Shown piece after piece: positions 40,715 through 51,280 of a stretch of DNA of 64,000 bases. Numbering within the stretch: the stretch's first letter is position 1; every line of letters begins with the position of its first letter. Made by a program: the position numbers and the translations under genes. The DNA lies in assembly GCF_000026945.1 (NCBI RefSeq), contig NC_012863.1:897501-961500 (forward strand). The letters run 5' to 3'. The notes beneath the pieces were generated by a model. The model was not told where the DNA came from. It searched no databases and saw only the letters and a program-made list of their open reading frames with translations. Source of the DNA: Candida dubliniensis CD36 (Eukaryota; Ascomycota; Pichiomycetes; Serinales; Debaryomycetaceae).

Positions 40715-42898
40715 CTAAAAATTACTATTCATCATTCTTCTAACATCACTTTTCCTATTACCTGGAAGTAAATCACTCTCCGGTCCATTCAAGTCGCTAT
40801 GACCAAATTGTTGATATCCGGGACGTGCATTATTATTGATTCTAGGTATTGATCCAGCTGGTTTAAATTTTCTTTGTTTGGTGATTTCCGTCACAGGATT
40901 TAACATAACCACTGATGATCTAGCCATTTGTGAAGCGGAAGGTACATTTGTTGTTGATGATGATGATGAGGATGATACATTTCTTTGTTGTGAAGATGAA
41001 GATGATGGTTGCTGGTGTTGGTGTTGGTGTTGGTGTTGGTGTTGGTGTTGTGCTGATGAGAAATATCCATCGGGTGGGATAGAATTTTGATGTTGCAGTG
41101 GGAATGAAGCTTGTGATTGTATTGAAGGTGAATTTACAGGTGAAGTCCATACTCCATCATTTTCTATTGGAACAAATGGTAATTTCCCCGTAGGTGAAGA
41201 CGTCACGGTTTGATTTTTCATACTTGGTTTGAAATCAGTATAAGTTTGTAAAGTAGATTTTCTAATGTCTGATGGACGAGGTATTTTCTGCAATGCTGGT
41301 AATGGTCTTTTCGATTCCTTAATACGCTGTTGCTGTTGTTGTTCATAATAATTATAGTATTGCTGTTGTTGGATCTGTTGGTACAATTGTGGATCCACTG
41401 GAGAACCATATTGTTGTTGATATTGTTGATTGAATTGATCGTAATAATATTGTTGGTGTTGTTGAACAAACTGTTGTTCATCTTGTTCTTGATACACAGA
41501 AGATGTGTTACTGAATCTTTTAGCATATTCGGTATCCATTTTCAATTCATCGTTAATCTTATTTGGCACCGGAGGATAGTTTTCATCAATGTCATATTTC
41601 CTAGCTGGTACGTTTTCCCCAATGATTTCTTTGTCAAAATAAACTTTATAAACTGATTTCATACGTTTGAGTTCTTCTTGTTGTTCAGGACTTAATTCGT
41701 TCATTTCGTCATCTTCATCATCTTCATCTTTTTCGTCCTCTTCATTGTCACTATCATTTTTTAATAAATTGAATGCAGATATTCTTGGAGATCGGGGCTT
41801 GGAAGTTGTTAGTTGTTCAGTTGCCGTTGTATTTTGAGTTTCACCTTCAGTTGAAAATGTAAAATCACCATCGTCATAGTTATGAGTGGTAGCTTGCTTG
41901 GTATGAGGGATAGTCTCCATGGTGGATTCAGTAGTATTGGTGGCCTGGTCTTGTTGATCATCAAATGGCGAATGAGAATTTTCAGTTGACTGTTCATTTT
42001 CCTCGCTAACAAATATTTGTGGAACATCATTATTCACATTAGGAACAGATTCATTTTCATATGACACAACAAACTTCTCTTCTGGTGAAGAATAATTCTC
42101 CGATTCATCTGATGTTTCCTCTTGAACACCACGTCCCAGATTTGTCGCATTTGGCTCAACCATGGAAGGATCAGAATCATTGGGAATGTTGGTATATTGT
42201 TTACCATCTTTCTTTTTACTTGGACTTTTAACTGAAGAAGGTTTTCTAGAATGACCACGGCCATTTGCTACTGTATTTTTGAGATTACTATCAAGATGCA
42301 TAGAACCTGATCTTGATCTAGATCCCACATTGGAAGGGGTTTGGTAACCTTGCAGATCACCAAGCTTTCGTGCATAATCATCTAAGGAAAGCTTCGATCC
42401 CGTCTGGTGTTGATATGGCAAAACAAAACTATCCAAGTATGGGTCCTGTGGATGCTGCTGTTGTTGTTGTTGTTGTTGTTGTCTTGAGGTCCTTTCGTAT
42501 TGGTTACCGTATGGTTTGTTATTAGAGTAGTCCATTGGGTATCTAATAGAATTTCTATTATGGAATGGATCTTCTTGATAACCTTTCATTTGAGGATAAT
42601 CCGGTAACGCGGTAGCCTCTCCATTTTCATCAAAATCTGGATCATGTTCTAAACTTTCCTTTTTATCCTTACGGTAATTTCTATAAAGAAAATACCCAAG
42701 AACAGCAACTATAGCAAGACAAGGTAATATAATCGATAATGCAATGGTAACACTATTATCACTAACGGGTTTTTCACACTGATCGGAGTTTGGATGTGTT
42801 TTACAATAATCGGATGTTTCACTAGAGTCGTCGGAAGATTTCGAAGCTCGAACTTCTAGTGTCGGTGTTCTTTCATACACGAGATCGAATGTAGGCAT
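40715..42898 (-). CDS. Skg6/Tos2-like single-pass bud-neck protein
   Basis: A 727-residue protein with a short N-terminal exoplasmic part (1-48, Cys32 and Cys41), one membrane span at about 50-72 (SVTIALSIILPCLAIVAVLG) and the juxtamembrane LYRNYRKDKKES. This is the Skg6-type transmembrane helix. The long cytosolic part begins with HDPDFDENGEATALPDYP, like the conserved stretch of yeast Skg6/Tos2, which bind polarity regulators at the bud neck. It is otherwise Gln/Ser-rich with acidic runs (DEDDEDDEMNE region) and many Ser-Pro sites. There is no cleavable signal peptide, so it would be a type III membrane protein. Gene symbol is left open because Skg6 and Tos2 cannot be told apart. Confidence 0.75.
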   Translation of the reverse strand: MPTFDLVYERTPTLEVRASKSSDDSSETSDYCKTHPNSDQCEKPVSDNSVTIALSIILPCLAIVAVLGYFLYRNYRKDKKESLEHDPDFDENGEATALPDYPQMKGYQEDPFHNRNSIRYPMDYSNNKPYGNQYERTSRQQQQQQQQQHPQDPYLDSFVLPYQHQTGSKLSLDDYARKLGDLQGYQTPSNVGSRSRSGSMHLDSNLKNTVANGRGHSRKPSSVKSPSKKKDGKQYTNIPNDSDPSMVEPNATNLGRGVQEETSDESENYSSPEEKFVVSYENESVPNVNNDVPQIFVSEENEQSTENSHSPFDDQQDQATNTTESTMETIPHTKQATTHNYDDGDFTFSTEGETQNTTATEQLTTSKPRSPRISAFNLLKNDSDNEEDEKDEDDEDDEMNELSPEQQEELKRMKSVYKVYFDKEIIGENVPARKYDIDENYPPVPNKINDELKMDTEYAKRFSNTSSVYQEQDEQQFVQQHQQYYYDQFNQQYQQQYGSPVDPQLYQQIQQQQYYNYYEQQQQQRIKESKRPLPALQKIPRPSDIRKSTLQTYTDFKPSMKNQTVTSSPTGKLPFVPIENDGVWTSPVNSPSIQSQASFPLQHQNSIPPDGYFSSAQHQHQHQHQHQHQQPSSSSSQQRNVSSSSSSSTTNVPSASQMARSSVVMLNPVTEITKQRKFKPAGSIPRINNNARPGYQQFGHSDLNGPESDLLPGNRKSDVRRMMNSNF

Positions 42899-43548
42899 GA
42901 CTAGCAGGAGTTTCTTGGTGGTTGTAAAAAGCGATACTAGGAGGATGACGTTACTAAAAATATGGAAAATGTTCGGGGGGGGGGGGTGAATGAAATCGTG
43001 AAGTTGTAGTTAAAAAGCGAATGACAATGTTATTAGGGATGAATAATTCTCTATTTCTTTTCCAAAGATCTGTGAAATAATCTTTTCTTTCAAAAACCCA
43101 AACTATTCTTAGAACCAAGAAAATATAACTTAATCAAAAAAAACAAACAAACAAACAAACAAACAAGCAAAAAAGGATTTAATAATAAAAACAACTGGAA
43201 TAAGTAAACTATCAAGTTATGGTAAAGTAAAAATTGAATATATTGGAGTGTATATATTGTTGTTGTTCATCCAATCAATTAACTTAAGGAAACAGAGGGA
43301 ATAAAAAAAAAAATGAGAAGAATGAAAGCTTAGATTTCAGTTTTAAGGCGTTAGTCGTGTAAATTGCGTAGAAATTGAAAATTTGAAGAACGCAAAGAAA
43401 AAAAAAAAAAAAAATTTTTTTAACTCATTTGAGAATGTCCTGTATATAGGTCTGCGTTTGTTTTGATTTTTTTCTTTCTTTGTGATGTTTGTGTAATGTT
43501 ATCTTTTTTCCGTTATTTTCTTTCTTTATTTCCCGTAATGATGATTGT

Positions 43549-43579
<31 letters not shown>

Positions 43580-44730
43580 GAAATGATAGATATTTGGATC
43601 GGCCCGTAATATATATCATCTATTATTCTTGCTTCTTTGTAATTATTTTATAGTGGTAAGATTATTCTCTTCTAAGCCAACAAATGTACAACCAATGGGT
43701 TTCGTGAAAAGTAATTATGTAAGATTTAATTCGTACCTTTTTTTCTTTAACAACGCGTCACCAACTGAAATGATTTTGTTCAAATCGATACATCTCATTT
43801 CATATACATTTAAACGGACTTGCATGATTTAAGGAGTGACTAGTTCTTCTACATTTAGTAAGTTGAAGTGTGGTAACGTGACTAGGCTACAATTACTAAT
43901 TCCTCGGTCGAGGTTCTATTTTTTCTCGCCTTAATTACACGAGATGAAACTCTTCCCTCAAAGTTAGGTTTTCCAACCGTCAAAACCACACAGTTGTATC
44001 ACTGGTACCTGTAAAGAAGAGATCGATATCTTCGCTAATAGGTAGCTAGAAATATCAAGAAGGTTGATTTTTGGAATATTATTAGCATAATCTTTTTTTT
44101 TCTTTTGTTGATGATGAGTTTTTTATAATGAAAAATATACCAAAAAGTTTCAAAAACTAAATATTTGTGAAATCTTTAATTATATTTTCTTGTTAGAGTT
44201 AAGACACCATTGGTTTTTGTTCAAATCTGTGCCTGGCATATAATTGCTTCACTAAACATTTATTGATCTGGAATAGTACAAGCTGTATTTGTTTTCAAAA
44301 CAAAATATAACTGCAATGATCGTGTTTTTAATAACGCAAATGCAAGTGTGTACCTTTTTCTATTTCAATTATTGGTATCAATAGCTCCTTACCACGTTAC
44401 ATCTGTCTTACATGGCAGTTTTATTATTATATCTCAGTCCAAACAACATTATATGAATGTCTAGATATGGGAGATGTTACTATGGCTTAGACTTCCCTAA
44501 TTAAGTAAGCGACTATGGTTAGTTGAATTCTAGTTGCTTTTTTTTTTTTCTTATCTCTTGAACTTTTTCATTGATTGTTAAACCCCCCCCCCCCGCTCAC
44601 CCCAAACAAAATCTATTCCATTGTGGCTATTTTTTTTTTTTTTCTTAAGGACCAAACAAATTGTTTCTACTTGTGCTCCATCCTAGATAAGCAACACTTC
44701 GCCCTAGAAATCATACTGATACTCCCCATT
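42899..44730. promoter_or_regulatory. Divergent 1.8-kb region between the Skg6-like gene and MCH1
   Basis: No coding frame. It has an 11-G run near 42976, (CAAA)n near 43142, a CAT-type repeat at about 43550-43580, the palindrome CCTCGGTCGAGG near 43906 and a C-run at about 44582-44594. A GTAACGTG at about 43873 is mirrored by CACGTTAC near 44393; this may be chance. In-frame sequence upstream of the MCH1 ATG (44575-44730) reads through homopolymers and was excluded from the gene. Confidence 0.45.
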
Positions 44731-45638
44731 ATGAATAATAGAAACAATTCAAATTCCGTATCTTCCCATCTACCAGGTAGACTAACAGCTTTAATTGTTT
44801 CAATATTGGTTGCTCTTGCCTCAGGCACGCCATATTTATATGGGGTCTATTCTCCACAGTTTGTAAAACAAGTGGGCTTGACCACTTCTGATTCAGCAAC
44901 AATATCATTGGCAACAAACTTGGGTTCAGGAGTAGGTGGACTTCCAGGAGGATTAATAATTGACCATTTTGGTCCCCAGAAGAGTATATTATTGGGATCA
45001 ATTTGTATATTTATTGGTTATTTTGCCATGCATAAAATTTATGAAACCAAATACGACAATTTATTAATCATATGTATTGCCATGGCTCTAGCAGGATTTG
45101 GATCCATTACTTCCTATTTCGCCACATTGAAAGCATCACAGTCTAATTTCCCTAAACATAGAGGTGCTGCTGGAGCTTTTCCCGTTAGTGCTTTTGGGTT
45201 TGCTGCTACCGTGTTTTCAATTATCTCAGCAACTTTTTTCAAAGGAAATTCAGGAGGATTATTGGAATTTTTATCTATCTTTTGTGGTAGTATGACATTT
45301 TTAGGGTCTTTTTTCATTCATATTTATTTAGATCATCACGATCATCGTGAGACAGATCCTGAAATGTCGAGTCCAGAATCCGTGTCGTCTCCTTCACCAA
45401 ACTATTACAGTATTGAATCTGATACTTTGAGAAACCCTAGAATAGAGGAAGAGTTATCCTTACTTAGTGAGGGAAATTCCGTAATTGAACCACCAGCAAC
45501 AACAATGAGTAGACAAGATTCATTGCAAGGATCTATTTCATTTTGGGGGATCGGTCAAAGAACACCCAGGGAATCTATCAGTTTGCAAGAATCAGAAGCC
45601 AACAACATTATTGAGAGTCTTCGAAATGAAAATGCACC

Positions 45639-45681
<43 letters not shown>

Positions 45682-46455
45682 GTTCAACAACAGGAAGAAC
45701 AACAAAAGGACCACAAAAAGTTATGGTTCAATTTTATTCCAGTGCCTGATTTTCTCCACAAGGAAAACGGGAGAATATTTGCCATTCATTACTATATTGT
45801 CTCATTGGCCAGTGGTATTGGTCAAATGTACATTTACAGTGTAGGATTTATTGTCACCGCACAATATTATTATGGCAAAAATAAGATTGAAAATTTGACA
45901 AAAGAAAACAGTAAGGATATTCATCATGACCCAAATGTTGATGATACAGTACAAACTTTACAAGCCCTTCAAGTCTCAATAATTTCCATTGCATCATTTC
46001 TGGGCCGATTGTTTTCTGGATTCTTGAGTGATTATATTTATAAAAAATGGCATATTCAACGATTATGGATTGTTCAAGTAACACTTGTATTTCTCGCATT
46101 TGGACAATATTTAACTATTCAAAATGTGAATAACCTACATCTTGTTACCCTTGCATCTGCCCTTATTGGAGGAAGTTATGGACTTATATTTGGGACATAT
46201 CCAGCAGTGATTGCTGATCGATTTGGTACTCGGCTGTTTTCTACATCTTGGGGATTGGTGTGTACGGGACCTTTGATTACATTATGGATTTTAAATAAAT
46301 ATTTCGGTAAATTATATGATGCTAACACCGATGGTGATACGGGAATTTGTTATTTGGGGAATGGCTGTTATCAAGGTGCATTCGAGTTAAGTCTAGTTCT
46401 TTGTGGTATGACATTTGTGGTAACGCTACTTTTGATATATATACAAAGAAAGTGA
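44731..46455 (+). CDS. MCH1: Mch1-type MFS transporter (monocarboxylate-permease-like, vacuolar in yeast)
   Basis: A 574-residue transporter starting at MNNRNNSNSV. The first span block contains the nodulin-like signature (LASGTPYLYGVYSPQF, then LGSGVGGLPGGLIIDHFGP). Twelve spans are expected. A long central cytosolic loop (about 215-335) carries a poly-Gln tract encoded by CAA repeats at 45642-45680, plus Ser-Pro sites. The second half has GRLFSGFLSDYIYKKW and LIGGSYGLIFGTYPAVIADRFG. Yeast Mch1 resembles mammalian monocarboxylate carriers but has no proven substrate. A CTG codon at 46000-46002 gives SF[CTG]GRLFSG, where Ser is acceptable in the family. Convergent with FZO1, 158 bp apart. Confidence 0.82.
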
Positions 46456-46613
46456 TTTTCTGGTTGCTTCCCCAAAGAAAAAGTAATGTAATCATTTCAT
46501 ATAAATAACGACATATAAACATTAGAATAATTAGAAGAAAAAAATTTGTGAAACTATATACATAAAAGTAGAAGAAGTAGGGGGTGGGGATTATGTTTGA
46601 TAGAATACCAATT

Positions 46614-49238
46614 TTACTCCACATAATTAATACTTTCCAAATCAATTTCCTTAAGCAAACCTTGTTGACGTTCTACTTTTGTCAATAAATTTTTAAAGAA
46701 ACCAGAACTTATTTCTGCATCTTTAATTACCTTTTCTAATTCAGCCTTTTCGTTACTTCTCTTGTCAATACTGGTTTGGAAATTATTCATCACTTGTCTT
46801 GCTGGGTAGTTTAATACTTGACGACACTCACGTGAGATTCGAGCCGAGTTTTGATGGGCATAGTCCAAATCACCAATTTGTTTCTTGATTTTTCTAGCTT
46901 GGTTTCTGGGCAATGCATTAGGAATATCACTCAAAAGATAATATAATGTGATACCTGATATTCCAATAATTACTGGGATAGCAATCTTTTTAACCATTTT
47001 GGGAGTCACATAATGTGAAAATTGGTACATCTTGTGTACTAACGCACCAGTAGTCAAAATTTTACTCGATGAATAAAGTGTATGCAAAGTAAGCTGTGAT
47101 GGTAATTGTTCCTTAAGAGTCACTGCATTTTGAGGTATCGACGTCAACATACCAACTGGATTAAAATAGGATAATTGGTATTTGGCAGACTTGACAAATT
47201 TCTCTGGTAATCCAACAAATACTAAAAACGATTCAATCGAGGGATCAAAGAAATCATTAATTTCAATGGTATCATCAATTGATTTTCCAATGGTATCTCT
47301 TCTTCTAGTAAACATCAAATCTGAATTAAATACCTTGTCATTCAAGAACTCTTCATTTAAAGTCTGTTGTCCGTATTTGATAATCTCGTCTACCCTAGTT
47401 GAAGTAACCCTCTTGGCCACTTCTTCACTACGTGCAACCGATTCCAAAACTATATCGATCATTGCTAATTGGGTCTCTTTGGCATATTCAAACAAGTACT
47501 GGAGTCCAGGATATTTCACTATTGGTTTATCTCCCAAATTGTTTACAGTAGTCACAATTTCCTTATTAGTTTCGTTATATACCTCAGTGCAGGTAGATTC
47601 AATCAACCCATTAATGGTATCACCTATTCTCACAGATTTGGTCATTATGTCATTATACTTTGGGGCTACCTGATTATTCAATTCTTGAAGTTTGTCCACT
47701 TTTTCATCATGGTAGATTTTCTCGTTGATTTTAGATAATGTCTGCAAATCTAGTAAAATATTAAGCAAATAATCCTTAACTGGTAATAATTTGGAAATAG
47801 ATCTCTTTTCTAAGAGAAATTTTCTCAAAGATGCTTCTAATTGGTCGAAATCAGGATGATCATTGTTGTAGTTGTCGTCATCGTCAGGATCACCGTCATC
47901 CCCGTCATCCCCACCACCATTTTCATTCAAAACTTCACTTGAGCTCACAAAATGGACAAACTCTTTTGCATTCTTATAAGTGTCTGGAGATAAACTCTTG
48001 ATCTGATCTAATATTCTTCTTTTGCACTTTTCTTTATCCTTGATATGATCAAATCTATTGACAACAATAAACACATATCTTTTTTCATTTGCAGCAGCAG
48101 CAATAAACTCCTTTGCTGACAATGTGAAATGATTTTCTGCACTAACAACAAATACCACCAAATCAATTTCCTCTTGGCGTGAAAACACTTGAGTCGTTTG
48201 ATACAGGTCCATGTTTAATCCGGGGGCATCAATCAATTTAATATCTATAACCCCATTGTGCAATAAGCTTTCTTGGAAGCTACGATGGTCTAAAACGTAG
48301 ATTTTCAATAAGCTGAATCGATCACAATCATAAACCAAATCCTCTAGACTCTCTAATGGATAAACTTCAAATGTAGACTCATCACGAATGTTGTACTCTT
48401 TACCGATGGGAACCGCGTGCACTTCCTCTATGCTATTATTTTCCTTTGATGCATCTATGACTTCACAAAATACTGCAGTACAGGGCTGTTGATCTTCAGG
48501 TAGAATCTTTCTTCTCAATAAAGCGTTACAAAATGTAGATTTCCCAGCATTTAAGTCACCAGTAACAAATACTTTTGATGTAGTGTCATCAATTCTGTCT
48601 TTTAAATTTAATAAATATTTAACTTGTTGTAACAATTTTTTTTCCAACAAATTGGCAATTGATTTTTTATCCAAGTTGGCCATGGTATTGCTGTTGTCGC
48701 CATGCCCGGACTTTAAACTGATTTTTAAAATCTTGAATTCTGGTAGTTCCTTTGTGTCAGTTTCAATTTTGGATTTATTTATAGACTTCAAAGTACTATT
48801 CTTACGGACTAATGCCAAATGCGCCTTTGCCGAGTTTAAGACAACATTGGCATCATCTTCAATCTCTGTCGGATAAAATATAGGTCTCTCTTTATTTTCA
48901 TCTTGTAATTCAGAAATCAAATCAATGGTCTGGTTGATAGAACTGTCTAATGCTATTTTATTATTGTTGTACTGCACTTGTTGCAATGATGTATCGATTT
49001 GTTGACGATTGCTGCGTGTTATGAACCCACGTTGTGAACTTGATCCCTCTTCTCCATCTATCGGTAAAGGTCCATCACGAGTTAACGAGGACTCTCCTGG
49101 AATATATACTAAACGAGAAGGACTAGTTGACAAAACAGAAGCATTCGTTGAACTAGCCTGATCATTCACACTGTTATTATCGGAATGAGAATCTTGATCA
49201 ATCCTCTTTTCAGGTTCTAGATTTGGAAAATCGCCCAT
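46614..49238 (-). CDS. FZO1: Mitofusin Fzo1 (mitochondrial outer-membrane fusion GTPase)
   Basis: An 874-residue dynamin-related GTPase. The GTPase domain has G1 TGDLNAGKST at about 226-235, the G2 Thr in PCTAV (252-256), G3 DAPG (337-340) and G4 NRFD (394-397). An acidic insert of Asp/Gly (about 435-455) follows, then helical bundle segments. Near the C-terminus two close membrane segments (about 745-762 and 775-792, IAIPVIIGISGITLYYLL) anchor it with both ends cytosolic, followed by a coiled coil that ends the protein. The poorly conserved N-terminal 110 residues are a fungal extension with a coiled-coil part. The 360-bp promoter is shared with DAL3 and has a TCACGTGA. Confidence 0.97.
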   Translation of the reverse strand: MGDFPNLEPEKRIDQDSHSDNNSVNDQASSTNASVLSTSPSRLVYIPGESSLTRDGPLPIDGEEGSSSQRGFITRSNRQQIDTSLQQVQYNNNKIALDSSINQTIDLISELQDENKERPIFYPTEIEDDANVVLNSAKAHLALVRKNSTLKSINKSKIETDTKELPEFKILKISLKSGHGDNSNTMANLDKKSIANLLEKKLLQQVKYLLNLKDRIDDTTSKVFVTGDLNAGKSTFCNALLRRKILPEDQQPCTAVFCEVIDASKENNSIEEVHAVPIGKEYNIRDESTFEVYPLESLEDLVYDCDRFSLLKIYVLDHRSFQESLLHNGVIDIKLIDAPGLNMDLYQTTQVFSRQEEIDLVVFVVSAENHFTLSAKEFIAAAANEKRYVFIVVNRFDHIKDKEKCKRRILDQIKSLSPDTYKNAKEFVHFVSSSEVLNENGGGDDGDDGDPDDDDNYNNDHPDFDQLEASLRKFLLEKRSISKLLPVKDYLLNILLDLQTLSKINEKIYHDEKVDKLQELNNQVAPKYNDIMTKSVRIGDTINGLIESTCTEVYNETNKEIVTTVNNLGDKPIVKYPGLQYLFEYAKETQLAMIDIVLESVARSEEVAKRVTSTRVDEIIKYGQQTLNEEFLNDKVFNSDLMFTRRRDTIGKSIDDTIEINDFFDPSIESFLVFVGLPEKFVKSAKYQLSYFNPVGMLTSIPQNAVTLKEQLPSQLTLHTLYSSSKILTTGALVHKMYQFSHYVTPKMVKKIAIPVIIGISGITLYYLLSDIPNALPRNQARKIKKQIGDLDYAHQNSARISRECRQVLNYPARQVMNNFQTSIDKRSNEKAELEKVIKDAEISSGFFKNLLTKVERQQGLLKEIDLESINYVE

Positions 49239-49472
49239 CTCTTTTTTAAAAAAAAAGTAACCTTGACTAAAATAAAAGATAGTTATATACTGTTGAACTT
49301 TAAAGAAGTCAGCTTGAAAGAAAAAATATCGATGTTACTAATAAGTGTAACACTTTTAAGAAGGTCTTTCGATAGTGGCACTGGTATTATAAAACTTTTT
49401 TTTTATTGGGTGATTAATTGATTTCTGTTTTCGTATTGTTTTTTTTTTTTTTCTTTTTTTCTCCCCAAATAT

Positions 49473-49480
49473 TCACGTGA
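49473..49480. promoter_or_regulatory. E-box TCACGTGA
   Basis: Perfect Cbf1-type site 235 bp upstream of FZO1 and 119 bp upstream of DAL3. Confidence 0.5.
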
Positions 49481-49518
49481 TCAAAGAATGTCTTTGATTA
49501 CGTAAGGTCAACCTTCGG

Positions 49519-49535
49519 TTATCTCCAGTCTTATC
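49519..49535 (-). promoter_or_regulatory. Paired GATA sites before DAL3
   Basis: TTATCT and CTTATC (both GATA cores on the minus strand) lie 64-80 bp before the DAL3 ATG. Paired GATA sites are the classic element for Gln3/Gat1 control of allantoin genes. Confidence 0.5.
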
Positions 49536-49598
49536 AATAGAAATTTTTCAACATAAAAAAATAGACAACAAGTAATTATTTTTGTTTTTCATTCAAGA

Positions 49599-50240
49599 AT
49601 GGTGTTGAAAACATTTAAAGTTGATGGGACACCTCCTATAAAGGCTGAGGTTTTGACTCCTGAAAGTTTTCTGGAATATGGGGGTGTAATCAGTGCAGAT
49701 CACCAACTTAAAAAAGTACAAAGCTCAGAAGCAAACTATGGAACCGCTATAAAGATCCATAAGGTTGCTCCTATAATTAACAATTATTCAAACTGTCCCA
49801 GTGGTAAGAAGGCAACAGCAAATTGGAATATTTTTAGATGCAAATCTCCAAAGCATTTGATCAATCATGGAAGTTCTAATAGTACTTACACATCAAAAGT
49901 ATTAGAGAGACACCCCTTTAGTACTCAAACATTTCTACCATTAGGTCAAGATTTACATAAGGTTTCTTACCTAGTCATAGTGGCCAAAACAGACGAGAGC
50001 ACAAAAGATAAATTGCCCGATCCAACCCTGATTAGAGCGTTTGTTTGTAAAGGTAACCAATCTGTTACATACGGGATGGGCACTTGGCATGCACCTATGG
50101 TGGTTATAGATGAGAAAGTCCCACATATAGATTTTGCAGTATTTATTCACGAAAATGGGGTGGCTGATGAAGATGTTCAGGAATGCTACTTTGAGCCAGG
50201 ATATGATATTATGTATAAGCAGATTAATGCAAAATTGTAA
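49599..50240 (+). CDS. DAL3: Ureidoglycolate lyase (allantoin degradation)
   Basis: A 213-residue member of the ureidoglycolate lyase family. In the last step of purine-ring catabolism this enzyme splits ureidoglycolate into glyoxylate and urea. Family blocks seen are LTPESFLEYGGVI, NIFRCKSPKHL near 75-85, LERHPFSTQTFLPLG at about 105-119 and GTWHAPMVVID (about 161-171), giving the cupin-type core. Length is that of yeast Dal3. It shares a promoter with FZO1 that carries two GATA cores, consistent with nitrogen catabolite control. The 3' end meets IRC6 with only 33 bp between stop codons. Confidence 0.92.
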   Translation: MVLKTFKVDGTPPIKAEVLTPESFLEYGGVISADHQLKKVQSSEANYGTAIKIHKVAPIINNYSNCPSGKKATANWNIFRCKSPKHLINHGSSNSTYTSKVLERHPFSTQTFLPLGQDLHKVSYLVIVAKTDESTKDKLPDPTLIRAFVCKGNQSVTYGMGTWHAPMVVIDEKVPHIDFAVFIHENGVADEDVQECYFEPGYDIMYKQINAKL

Positions 50241-50273
50241 AGCTGTCAGGAAAAGTGTTCATTATATATACTA

Positions 50274-51101
50274 TTACAAAAAGTCTATAATTTCGTCAAT
50301 AATTTTATTAGCATATTTATCCTTTTCATTTTGAGTTAATGACAGTGCATGATCTCTCGCAAGATTTAATTTTTTAAAAATGTCATCTAGATCCAATTCC
50401 TCTTTTTCATTTATCAATTTATGTTTCATTGATTCAATTTTGGCGAGTTTATTGGCCTCATATTGCTTGGAGTCAACTTTAACCATCTCCAAATTTGTCC
50501 AATCGTGACTCTCGACCAATTCTACTATTCTATCCTTGCCCTGCTTTTCCTTGTACTCGTTCTCTCCCTCAGTCGACAAGTTTATAAACTCGAGACCGTG
50601 TGACAACACCATGTCCTCGATTTCTAAAACAACATCATCTTCAACTACTTGATTCACTGGACATGAGCCTACAACTGCAATAAACCCTCCCCAGTTATGG
50701 AAACTTTCTTCATCACCCAATGATAATTTGATTTGCTCTATTATCTCCAAAGCTTCACCAATAAAGGATATAGAATCTGTTTTCATATTTATGGTAAACA
50801 TTAAACCATCCAATACCTCCCTCAACTCTCCAAATTCCTCAGATTTAAATTCTTGGTACCACTTATGTAGTTCTGAAAGCTTGCTTTCATCAGGGGTCTC
50901 TTTTGACTCTAAATATTCATCTATTAGTATATTTAATTTGAGAAAGTAATACTTTGTTCGTAGTGACGTTTTTATTATCAATCCACTATGTGATTCAGCA
51001 TCCTCTAGTTGTGGGATCTCTTCGTTTCTTGAAATCAAATTAGCAATTCTCAATTTCCCACTGTTAGGAGAACCTAGTATCAATATGTGATTCGGTATCA
51101 T
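50274..51101 (-). CDS. IRC6: Irc6-like adaptin-binding, small GTPase-like protein
   Basis: A 275-residue protein of the Irc6/p34 adaptin-binding family, which acts in clathrin-AP-1 trafficking. It opens with a GTPase-like strand and P-loop (HILILGSPNSGK at about 4-15), a switch-like SLRTKYYFLKLNILIDEYL, and later GGFIAVVGSCP and an HGLEFINLS strand, as in the degenerate Rab-like fold. The C-terminus (about 240-275) is helical (DDIFKKLNLARDHALSLTQNEK) and matches the family's adaptin-binding end. Divergent from SEC15 with 179 bp between start codons. Confidence 0.82.
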   Translation of the reverse strand: MIPNHILILGSPNSGKLRIANLISRNEEIPQLEDAESHSGLIIKTSLRTKYYFLKLNILIDEYLESKETPDESKLSELHKWYQEFKSEEFGELREVLDGLMFTINMKTDSISFIGEALEIIEQIKLSLGDEESFHNWGGFIAVVGSCPVNQVVEDDVVLEIEDMVLSHGLEFINLSTEGENEYKEKQGKDRIVELVESHDWTNLEMVKVDSKQYEANKLAKIESMKHKLINEKEELDLDDIFKKLNLARDHALSLTQNEKDKYANKIIDEIIDFL

Positions 51102-51280
51102 AGTTAATAGGAACTATTTTCTGGATCAATAAGTTTTGTTAGAAACAAAAGTAGCTTACAAAAAAAAAAATTGAGGTTCACTTAAAAGACCCCTCTCTCA
51201 GTTGGACAATACGAAAAAAAAAAAAAAAATAGAAATCAACACGAATACAATACCACATATTTAAGACATAATACCATTAA

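Larger units (their letters stand above)
49239..49598. promoter_or_regulatory. FZO1/DAL3 bidirectional promoter
   Basis: 360 bp between divergent starts. It has a perfect TCACGTGA (49473-49480), two GATA-core sites in inverse orientation (TTATCT 49519-49524 and CTTATC 49530-49535) and long T-runs. Confidence 0.6.

Noticed and set aside
43900..43925. tRNA-like GGTCGAGGTTC near CCTCGGTCGAGG
   Set aside because: The B-box resemblance is partial, no cloverleaf arms or A-box could be fitted, and the match is explained by a short palindrome.
44575..44730. N-terminal extension of MCH1
   Set aside because: Encoded by C- and T-runs and not family-like. The ATG at 44731 begins directly before the conserved part.
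46828..46835. TCACGTGA inside FZO1
   Set aside because: Lies within coding sequence near the 3' end of the gene; no reason to call it regulatory.
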